A stretch of 11,671 nucleotides of DNA from an uncultured Kouleothrix sp. (GTDB taxonomy: Bacteria > Chloroflexota > Chloroflexia > Chloroflexales > Roseiflexaceae). Location of the stretch: NCBI GenBank assembly GCA_937858455.1, contig CALLYN010000291.1, positions 1-11,671 of the forward strand, read 5' to 3'. The position numbers and the translations under genes were made by a program. Below, piece by piece: positions 1-4,908 of the stretch; the first letter of the stretch is position 1, and every line of letters begins with the position of its first letter. The notes below the pieces were generated by a model. That model did no database searches. It was given only the letters and a program-made list of their open reading frames with translations, and was not told the origin of the DNA.

Positions 1-32
1 CGGGTGGCGACCACATTCGTGGCCGCCACCCG
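1..32. repeat. Strong hairpin at left edge
   Basis: The arms CGGGTGGCG (1-9) and CGCCACCCG (24-32) are perfect reverse complements. Inside them CCAC and GTGG also pair across an ATTC loop, with one A/C mismatch. It lies beyond the 3' end of the E1 alpha gene and may continue past the window edge. It could be a second, bidirectional transcription stop or a dispersed palindromic repeat. No T-run follows it inside the window on either strand, so terminator function is unproven. Confidence 0.5.
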
Positions 33-49
33 CCAGAACAAGTGGATAC

Positions 50-72
50 TTGGAGGGACGAAGTCCCTCCAA
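50..72 (-). terminator. Hairpin after E1 alpha gene, probable transcript end
   Basis: A perfect 10-bp stem (TTGGAGGGAC at 50-59, GTCCCTCCAA at 63-72) closes a 3-base loop. It sits 23 bases after the E1 alpha stop codon. On the minus strand the loop reads TTC, so the top of the hairpin is a compact C-TTC-G turn. No clear T-run follows, so it may protect the 3' end or act as a weak or Rho-assisted stop rather than a classical intrinsic terminator. Confidence 0.45.
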
Positions 73-94
73 ACCACCCTTTTCAAACAACTTC

Positions 95-1111
95 TTAGTC
101 GGCATAGACATGCCGCGACAAGGTGGCTGGATCCGGCAGCGGCGCCTGCTCGGCGAAGGTGGTGGCGTCGTCGACATCGTGCTTCACGCTGGCGCGCAGC
201 TGGTGGTCGATCGCATCGTCGAGCACCCCGTGCTCGCGCAGGTAGTCGCGGAAGTGCGCGATCGGGTCGTGGGTGCGCAGGCTCTTGATCTCGTCGGCCG
301 GGCGGTAGGTGCGGTCGTTGTCGTCGCTCGAGTGGGGTGTCAGGCGCACGCAGTGGGCCTCGATCAGCGTCGGGCCTTCGCCAGCGCGCGCGCGCGCCAC
401 CGCCGCCGCAGTAGCGGCGTAGGTCGCCAGCACGTCGGTGCCGTCGACTTTCACGCCGGGCATGCCGTAGGCCGGGCCGCGGTCGGCGACGCTCTTGACG
501 GCCATCTGCTTGTTCATGGGCACCGAGATCGCGTAGTCGTTATTTTCGCACTGGAAGATCGCCGCCAGCCGGTGTACCGAGGCCAGGTTCAGCGCCTCGT
601 GGAAGTCGCCCTGGCTCGAGGTGCCCTCGCCAAACGACACCCAGGCCACCGCGTCGCCGCCTTTGATCTTCTCGGCCAGCGCGATGCCGGCGGCGTGCGC
701 GATCTGGGTGCCGACCGGGCTGGATTGGGTGACGATCTTGTGCTTGCGGTGGCCGTAGTGCGCCGGCATCTGCCGCCCGCCGCTCGAGGGGTCGGCGGCG
801 CGGGCGAAGATCGCCAGCATCACCTCGCGCGGCGACATGCCCATCACCAGCACGGTGCCGAGGCCGCGGTAGTAGGGGAGTGTAAAGTCTTTGCCGCGCT
901 CGAGCGCGAACGCCGCGCCGATCTGGGCGGCCTCGTGGCCCTGGCACGAGATCACGAACGGCGCCTTGCCCGATCGATTGAGCAGCCACATTCGCTCGTC
1001 GAGCGCGCGCGCCAGCAGCATATACCGATACATTTCCAGCATGGTGTGCTCGTCGAGCGCGGGCGCTGGCCCGATCTCGTGCAGCAGCTGGGTCTCGGCC
1101 GGTAGCGTCAT
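95..1111 (-). CDS. Branched-chain 2-oxoacid dehydrogenase-type E1 component, alpha subunit (338 aa)
   Basis: This is a thiamine-diphosphate-dependent E1 alpha subunit. With E1 beta it decarboxylates a 2-oxoacid and passes the acyl group to lipoyl E2 in the cytoplasm. The TPP-binding stretch runs from FGEGTSSQGDFHEALN (160-175) to CENNDYAIS (188-196), with GEG in place of the usual GDG. RLTPHSSDDNDRTYR (256-270) matches the phosphorylation-loop region of branched-chain (BCKDH) E1 alpha better than that of pyruvate E1. Length is somewhat below many bacterial homologues because the N-terminal extension is short. The ATG has a good ribosome site, AAAGGAG at 1119-1125, 7 bases upstream. No E1 beta follows in the 94 bases downstream, where two hairpins stand instead; the beta gene may lie further left or elsewhere. 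The substrate (branched-chain oxoacids, pyruvate or acetoin) cannot be fixed from sequence alone, so no gene symbol is given. Confidence 0.9.
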   Translation of the reverse strand: MTLPAETQLLHEIGPAPALDEHTMLEMYRYMLLARALDERMWLLNRSGKAPFVISCQGHEAAQIGAAFALERGKDFTLPYYRGLGTVLVMGMSPREVMLAIFARAADPSSGGRQMPAHYGHRKHKIVTQSSPVGTQIAHAAGIALAEKIKGGDAVAWVSFGEGTSSQGDFHEALNLASVHRLAAIFQCENNDYAISVPMNKQMAVKSVADRGPAYGMPGVKVDGTDVLATYAATAAAVARARAGEGPTLIEAHCVRLTPHSSDDNDRTYRPADEIKSLRTHDPIAHFRDYLREHGVLDDAIDHQLRASVKHDVDDATTFAEQAPLPDPATLSRHVYAD

Positions 1112-1136
1112 TTGAGTACTCCTTTGGACTCAGGCC

Positions 1137-1176
1137 AACAAGAAAGAACGCCCCCGATGGCGACATCGCAGGCGTT
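1137..1176 (-). terminator. Attenuator-like terminator in the E1 alpha leader
   Basis: On the minus strand, AACGCC (1176-1171) pairs with GGCGTT (1152-1147). A U-G wobble and a G/G mismatch follow inward, then CGATG pairs with CATCG around a TCGC loop. Directly after comes CTTTCTTGTT (1146-1137), a U-rich tail. It ends only 11 bases before the ribosome site of the E1 alpha gene and well after the upstream gene's stop at 1310. I see no promoter between it and the ATG, so it would act on transcripts already heading into E1 alpha, as an attenuator does. Confidence 0.5.
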
Positions 1177-1271
1177 GAATCTTACAGGTCGCGCTGGCCA
1201 ATCCCACATCCGCGTGGGCCGGCTACGCAGAGCTCGTCATCAACGCTGATGGCGCTCTTTCAATTGCGCGT

Positions 1272-1300
1272 AGTGTAACATACACCGGGGTGCTGTGCAA
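1272..1300 (-). promoter_or_regulatory. Possible promoter for the E1 alpha gene
   Basis: On the minus strand TTGCAC (1300-1295) and TACACT (1277-1272) are separated by 17 bases. The -10 matches 4 of 6 consensus bases and the -35 only 3 of 6. It lies just after the LytM/M23 stop codon and would give a leader of about 150 bases carrying the attenuator-like hairpin and an upstream stem CCCAC/GTGGG (1203-1218). The fit is weak, and read-through from the three-gene operon is an alternative. Confidence 0.3.
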
Positions 1301-1309
1301 AGAGGATGG

Positions 1310-1942
1310 CTATGGCAGCGCGTTATAGTCGAGCGGGTTGACGTTCACGCCGTCTTTCCACACCTGGTAGTCGAGGTGCGGCCCGCTTGCCTCGCCCGTC
1401 GAGCCGACGTAGCCGATCACGTCGCCGCGCTTGACCGTCTGCCCGTCCTGGATGGCAAAGTCTTTCAGGTGCGAGTAGCCGGTTTTGAAGTGGATGCCCT
1501 CGAGCCAGATATGATTGCCGGCCGGCCAAGTGTCGCGCGCGAGGTGCACCACGCCGTCGTGGGTGGCGTACACGGGTGTGCCGAGGGTGCCATCGGGATC
1601 GGCCTGGCCGTCGTGATTGCCATCGATCGCCAGGTCGATCGCGCCCCAGATATTGGCCGGCGCGTGTGAGCCAACGCCGTAGCCCTGCGTCATCACAGTG
1701 TTTGGCAGGCCAAGCGGGTTGATTGAGGGAAGGTCGGTGTCGGGCACGCCGCGGCCGGTGAGCGGCGCTGCCTCGCCGGTGATGCCCTGCGTGCGCGCGC
1801 CGGCCGCGCCGCCGGCGTTCCACGCGCTGATGCGCGCTGCGCCCGGCCGGGTCTGCAGCAGGAGGTAGGCGAGCCCAACCAGCGCGAGTATGAATATGAC
1901 TTTGCGCAGGCCGCCCGCGGCGGCCCAGCCATCGTTGATCAA
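1310..1942 (-). CDS. Membrane-anchored LytM/M23-family protein with altered zinc site (210 aa)
   Basis: M23 proteins cut peptide cross-links in peptidoglycan; degenerate members activate other wall hydrolases. A short cytoplasmic end and one membrane segment (about 13-30) are followed by a linker and a LytM domain (about 85-205). WGAIDLAI (99-106) stands where HxxxD normally lies, giving Trp99 for the first zinc His with Asp103 kept. YSHL (157-160) keeps a catalytic-type His158. GPHLDYQ (187-193) replaces HxH with His189-Leu-Asp191. Two of three canonical zinc ligands are therefore changed. An EF-hand-like DGNHDG loop (107-112) is inserted. I chose TTG at 1942: it has GGGAG (1950-1954) 7 bases upstream and overlaps the preceding stop as TTGA, like the ATGA overlap upstream in this operon. 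GTG at 1963 would add 7 residues but has no ribosome site. It is the last gene of the operon. Confidence 0.82.
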   Translation of the reverse strand: MINDGWAAAGGLRKVIFILALVGLAYLLLQTRPGAARISAWNAGGAAGARTQGITGEAAPLTGRGVPDTDLPSINPLGLPNTVMTQGYGVGSHAPANIWGAIDLAIDGNHDGQADPDGTLGTPVYATHDGVVHLARDTWPAGNHIWLEGIHFKTGYSHLKDFAIQDGQTVKRGDVIGYVGSTGEASGPHLDYQVWKDGVNVNPLDYNALP

Positions 1943-2973
1943 CGCACCACTCCCTGGCGCCACGCATTCGCGAGATCGACCACCGTGGCAACGTAGTTGC
2001 CGACATCATTCTCAAATGAGGGCGCGTAGATTGGAATAATCTGCTCGATGGTTGCGGTGCCGCGATTGCCTACATACTCAGTGGCAATCAGCTTATACCA
2101 ATCTTCAATGCCCTCATCCCAACTGGCGTAGTCGCGGAAGCGGCCGAAGCAAGTGGCGTAGCCGGCGCAGATGATATTGCCGACATTATGGGTGCTGCCG
2201 CCGCCCGGCTTCAGGCCAGCCCAGCCGGGGTTGGTGCCGGCGCTCGACTCGTGGATGAAAAACGCCAGCGCGTAGGCAGGGTCGATGCCATAGCGCTGGC
2301 CCATCTCGACCCAGATCGCGCCTGTGCCCTGCGCCGGCGAGCCATAGTGCGCCAGCACCTGGTCGATGAACTGGGCGCTGATGCTTGGCGTGCCGAGTAG
2401 CGAGTGCTCGCCGGCAGGAATAGCAGCCTGGCTGGCCTGAAACACCTGCGATAGCGAGTCGGCGGCAGCGGCGGCAGGCCCGCCGTTAAAGCCGCTGATG
2501 ATTGTCTTTGGCGTGGCCGAGGCAAACCAGATAATCAGCACGCTGACGAGCGCGACGATGATCAGCAGCCAGGGCCGGCTGCGGATGAACGCGCCGGGCG
2601 GCTCGTACGTGGCCTGGTAGGGCCGCCGCATCGCCATGCCTTGCGCCTGCGAGGTGGTGTGCTGCAGATCGGCCACGCGCTGCGGCAGCGAGCGCGGCGC
2701 CGGGGCGTCGGCATGATCGCGCTCACCTGGCGCGGCCAGCTGCGGCGTCACAAGCCGCTGCAGCGGTGCCGGCTGGCGTGGCGCGGTGCGAACGACCGGC
2801 GCGGCCTGGCGTGGCCCGATCTCGTGCAGATCCTCGAACAGATCGCGCGTTTTATCTATTGGCCTGGGCGCCTGCGGAAGTTCGTCGTGGCGAACTTCAA
2901 ACATCGGCGCGCGCTGCGACGCCTGCCTGGGCCGATCGGCCGGCTTCTGGCGCCGCTGTGCGTCTGCGCTCAT
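1939..2973 (-). CDS. Membrane-anchored glucosaminidase/lysozyme-like peptidoglycan hydrolase (344 aa)
   Basis: This resembles the mannosyl-glycoprotein endo-beta-N-acetylglucosaminidase (Pfam Glucosaminidase) fold, which cuts the glycan strands of peptidoglycan. Residues 1-130 are a basic, Pro/Gln/Arg-rich, probably disordered cytoplasmic segment. One membrane segment follows at about 134-150, then an Ala-rich linker, then the extracytoplasmic catalytic domain (about 200-340). GIDPAYALAFFIHESSAGT (229-247) carries the expected catalytic glutamate, Glu242. NVGNI and a Cys269/Cys275 pair follow; these cysteines could form a disulfide outside the cell. The ATG overlaps the upstream stop as ATGA (2970-2973), with AAAGGGA 8 bases before it. 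The long basic cytoplasmic tail is unusual for a plain autolysin and could bind a partner. Exact bond specificity is not determined. Confidence 0.8.
   Translation of the reverse strand: MSADAQRRQKPADRPRQASQRAPMFEVRHDELPQAPRPIDKTRDLFEDLHEIGPRQAAPVVRTAPRQPAPLQRLVTPQLAAPGERDHADAPAPRSLPQRVADLQHTTSQAQGMAMRRPYQATYEPPGAFIRSRPWLLIIVALVSVLIIWFASATPKTIISGFNGGPAAAAADSLSQVFQASQAAIPAGEHSLLGTPSISAQFIDQVLAHYGSPAQGTGAIWVEMGQRYGIDPAYALAFFIHESSAGTNPGWAGLKPGGGSTHNVGNIICAGYATCFGRFRDYASWDEGIEDWYKLIATEYVGNRGTATIEQIIPIYAPSFENDVGNYVATVVDLANAWRQGVVR
1950..1954 (-). promoter_or_regulatory. Ribosome site deciding the TTG start of the LytM gene
   Basis: GGGAG on the minus strand lies 7 bases before TTG (1942-1940), inside the end of the glucosaminidase gene. 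The TTG overlaps that gene's TGA stop as TTGA, implying translational coupling. The upstream GTG at 1963 lacks any such motif. Confidence 0.5.
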
Positions 2974-3497
2974 CGCGCGTTCCCTTTTGCCAGCCGCGCC
3001 TGCTCGGCGGCGGTTGGCAGACGAAACACACCATCTTTGTTCAGGTAAACCACCTGCTCGTTGCGCACATCCAGCAGCAGATCGACATTGCCGTCGTTGT
3101 CCATATCGCGCAGCTCAAGCGCCAGCGGCGTCAGGTCTTCGTCGGCGCCAAACAGGTATGGGCCACTGATCGTTCGGGCGTTGGCCGGGTTGCCGCCTGG
3201 CAGCTCGATGATCATGGCCTGGCGGTTTAAATTTACGGCGATCAGGTGTGTTGGTTGGCCGCTGGCCTCGTCGTGGCCCACGAATGCGTCGAGCTGCACG
3301 GTGCGCGGCCGGCCGTAGCGCACGTCGTCGATCAGCACCTGCGCCTTGCCCAGCAGTAGGCTCACGAGCACGTAGATTGCCACCGCCGCGAGCAGCAGCG
3401 TCGCAAGGTATACGGTGCTATACATCCGCCGCGGCAGCCCATTCGCTAGCGCCTGCGCCTGAATATTCGAGCGCAGCGTCTTCTGTGTCACGGCCAT
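2970..3497 (-). CDS. Single-pass membrane protein with a calcium-type DxDxDGxxD loop (175 aa)
   Basis: I do not recognise a characterised family. The protein has a basic cytoplasmic N-terminus, one membrane segment (about 28-49) and an exposed domain of about 125 residues. DMDNDGNVD (131-139) is the calcium-binding loop found in FG-GAP/VCBS repeats, and the surrounding LALELRD...LLLDVRN pattern is one such blade-like repeat. The frame stays open to 3635, but the operon promoter lies at 3607-3635, so an upstream start could not be on the transcript. ATG at 3497 has GAGGAG (3508-3513) 10 bases upstream. It is the first gene of the operon and overlaps the glucosaminidase gene by 4 bases, so all three products probably act together at the membrane. 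A scaffold or sensor role is only a guess. Confidence 0.75.
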   Translation of the reverse strand: MAVTQKTLRSNIQAQALANGLPRRMYSTVYLATLLLAAVAIYVLVSLLLGKAQVLIDDVRYGRPRTVQLDAFVGHDEASGQPTHLIAVNLNRQAMIIELPGGNPANARTISGPYLFGADEDLTPLALELRDMDNDGNVDLLLDVRNEQVVYLNKDGVFRLPTAAEQARLAKGNAR

Positions 3498-3606
3498 AGT
3501 GATCGTTCTCCTCACCTGGGTGGCCGGCGCGTACTGCGGAAACATACCGCGCCGCCCCGCTGATCGCCCGTGTTGAGCATCGCTCAGAACGTATTCGGTG
3601 AGGCTT

Positions 3607-3635
3607 ATTATAATAGAACATATGTTCTGTGTCAA
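3607..3635 (-). promoter_or_regulatory. Consensus promoter of the three-gene wall operon
   Basis: On the minus strand TTGACA (3635-3630) and TATAAT (3612-3607), both exact consensus, are separated by exactly 17 bases. Transcription would begin near 3600, leaving a leader of about 100 bases before the ATG at 3497. The spacer is almost entirely occupied by a perfect palindrome. A promoter this strong with an operator in its spacer is typical of a gene that is silent until a repressor leaves. Confidence 0.85.
3615..3628. promoter_or_regulatory. LexA/SOS-box-like operator AGAACATATGTTCT
   Basis: This is a perfect 14-base palindrome lying between the -35 and -10 boxes. Its core GAAC-ATAT-GTTC is the Gram-positive LexA box core (B. 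subtilis consensus CGAACRNRYGTTYC); only the outermost base on each side differs. Its position would block RNA polymerase directly. Assigning it to LexA is inference: lexA is not in the window, and another dimeric repressor could recognise the same sequence. Confidence 0.6.
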
Positions 3636-3678
3636 GCATTTTTTACCAGATCATTCGGGGGCGCGACGCGACTGCAAT

Positions 3679-3692
3679 CGCATTGTAATGCG
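3679..3692. promoter_or_regulatory. Second palindrome CGCATT-GT-AATGCG
   Basis: Two 6-base arms are separated by 2 bases, just downstream of the extended -10 box at 3705-3713. The surrounding bases repeat ATTGCG/GCAAT motifs. It could be an operator acting on the upstream promoter, or a small hairpin near the 5' end of its transcript. It does not resemble the palindrome at 3615-3628. Confidence 0.3.
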
Positions 3693-3704
3693 CAATCCGC
3701 TCGT

Positions 3705-3713
3705 ATTATAGCA
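3705..3713 (-). promoter_or_regulatory. Extended -10 promoter element
   Basis: The minus strand reads TGCTATAAT, a perfect extended -10 (TGnTATAAT). No good -35 is present 16-18 bases upstream, as is usual for extended -10 promoters. It would start transcription near 3698 and read through the operator promoter into the wall operon, giving a second, possibly basal, start. Confidence 0.45.
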
Positions 3714-3734
3714 TGGCGTTGGCCGGGCTGTTTT

Positions 3735-3778
3735 AACAAACGCATCACGAGTTCGACGCTGGCGCGCGAGCGTTTGTT
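3735..3778 (-). terminator. Inverted repeat directly after the IF-2B-family gene
   Basis: AACAAACGC (3735-3743) and GCGTTTGTT (3770-3778) are a perfect 9-bp inverted repeat with a 26-base GC-rich loop, starting at the base after the stop codon. The 3' arm on the minus strand ends in TTTGTT but is followed by AAAA rather than a T-run. A weak terminator that insulates the wall operon from the upstream gene is plausible. Confidence 0.4.
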
Positions 3779-4708
3779 TCACAGCGCCACTTCTGCCGAA
3801 TGCTGCGCCAGGGCCGGGTGCAGCTGTGTTGCGGCCAGCCACGCCTCGATGGCCGCGACCGGCAGGATGCCCTTTTCGGTCACGATCCCCGAGAGCAGCT
3901 CAAGCGGCGTGAAGTCGAACGGCAGGTCGCCGAGCTCAAGCTGGTACGCCTCGACGGCATCGCCATTATTGGCCCAGCTGATCGAGCGATTGCCGGGGCG
4001 GAAGCCGGGCGGCAGGAATTTTTCGCTGCCGCACAGCGTATAGAACGGCGTGCCGGCCGTGTGTGCCGCCAGCGCCATCGGCGCGGTGCCAACTTTATTG
4101 ATCAGGCCGCGGTGCGTCAGCATATCGGCGCCGACCAGTACCAAGTCGGCATGCTCTACGGCCGCGAGCGCCGATTCGTCGTCGAGCAGGATCGCCGCCA
4201 CGCCGCAGCTCCGCAGCACCGTGGCGGTGTCGCGGCCCTCGCGGCCCGGCTGCGACTCGGCGCAGAGCACTTCGAGCCGCCGGCCGGCACGCTGCGCGTG
4301 GATCAGTGCGTGCTGAATAGTGCTGCTGAACGACAGCGTGACGATCTGGCTGCCTTCGTCGATCAGGCCAAGCGTTCCTTCGGCCACGTGCAGCGCGTGC
4401 TGCTGGATCTGGCGCTTGAACTCCTCGGTGGTTTGCTCGACGGCGCGGCTGAGGCTGCGCGGCGAGTCGCCCTGCTCCATGCGCCAAAGCACCGCGTTCA
4501 CCAGGTTCACCAGTGGCGCCATCACCATCTGCGCGCGAATCAGCGCCCGGCCGATCGCCAGAATCTCGTGGCGAAACGCATCGGCCGAGGGCGCCTGGCC
4601 GCTGGCTGCGCGCTGCAGCAGAATGTTCGCGGCGCGCTCGGCGATCTGGGCGGCGCCTGAGCGATTGTCGGCGGCAATCTCGGCAATCGCCTTGAAAGTT
4701 GGTTCCAC
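3779..4708 (-). CDS. Initiation factor 2B (eIF2B alpha/beta/delta) family protein (309 aa)
   Basis: The family includes eIF2B regulatory subunits, methylthioribose-1-phosphate isomerase (MtnA) and archaeal ribose-1,5-bisphosphate isomerase. The helical N-terminal half (about 1-110) leads to a Rossmann-like C-terminal half. Family signatures are TLSFSSTI (124-131), ESQPGREGRD (151-160), LVGADMLTHRGLINKVGT (191-208) and FDFTPLELLSGIVTEKGIL (264-282). The SFSST stretch has no cysteine where the isomerases carry their catalytic Cys, so an isomerase role is doubtful; the protein looks closer to the eIF2B-like group. A sugar-phosphate or nucleotide-binding regulatory role is possible but unproven. 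The frame is open to an ATG at 4843, but GTG at 4708 has a full GGGAGGAG 8 bases upstream and matches the usual family length. It stands alone, with 200 bases to the kinase gene upstream. Confidence 0.8.
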   Translation of the reverse strand: MEPTFKAIAEIAADNRSGAAQIAERAANILLQRAASGQAPSADAFRHEILAIGRALIRAQMVMAPLVNLVNAVLWRMEQGDSPRSLSRAVEQTTEEFKRQIQQHALHVAEGTLGLIDEGSQIVTLSFSSTIQHALIHAQRAGRRLEVLCAESQPGREGRDTATVLRSCGVAAILLDDESALAAVEHADLVLVGADMLTHRGLINKVGTAPMALAAHTAGTPFYTLCGSEKFLPPGFRPGNRSISWANNGDAVEAYQLELGDLPFDFTPLELLSGIVTEKGILPVAAIEAWLAATQLHPALAQHSAEVAL

Positions 4709-4716
4709 GGCTTGAT

Positions 4717-4724
4717 CTCCTCCC
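4717..4724 (-). promoter_or_regulatory. Ribosome site deciding the GTG start of the IF-2B-family gene
   Basis: GGGAGGAG on the minus strand, 8 bases before GTG at 4708, is the strongest Shine-Dalgarno sequence in the window. It argues against the longer open frame from 4843, whose extra 45 residues have no family-like character. Confidence 0.7.
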
Positions 4725-4908
4725 GGCCGCACCCAATCGGCGCGCACCGAGTGTGGACCACGCATAATGCTTCGTTGCGCGCGTAGTGTGGCTTCTCCGA
4801 CGCTGTGTCGTAGCGGGAAATGCGAATCGTCAAACGCTGACATGGCGAACCGGCGCTTTCCGGTGGGCTAGCAGGCGTACTTCATTGGACGATCTGTGCG
4901 GGCGTACA

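Noticed and set aside
50..1105. 351-codon plus-strand open frame across the E1 alpha gene
   Set aside because: It is the antisense of a clearly recognisable E1 alpha; its product is Val/Arg/His-rich low-complexity sequence without family motifs, a GC-bias artefact.
1112..1213. Minus-strand 33-codon frame in the E1 alpha leader, ending ATGA-overlapped with the E1 alpha start, as a leader peptide
   Set aside because: It has no ribosome site and no run of Leu, Ile or Val codons. The overlap with the E1 alpha start may be chance.
1224..1285. Minus-strand 13-codon frame starting at ATG 1285 as an attenuation peptide
   Set aside because: Its ATG lies upstream of the start expected from the proposed promoter and there is no ribosome site; only two Leu codons.
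1112..1309. T-box or other known riboswitch in the E1 alpha leader
   Set aside because: I found no T-box sequence, TPP, SAM or c-di-GMP core motif by eye; only generic hairpins can be supported.
3498..3635. N-terminal extension of the calcium-loop membrane protein up to 3635
   Set aside because: The operon promoter occupies 3607-3635 and transcription should start near 3600, so the extended start would not be transcribed from it; ATG 3497 has a good ribosome site.
4849..4864. ACCGG/CCGGT hairpin as terminator of the kinase gene
   Set aside because: Only a 5-bp stem with a 6-base loop and no T-run on the minus strand.
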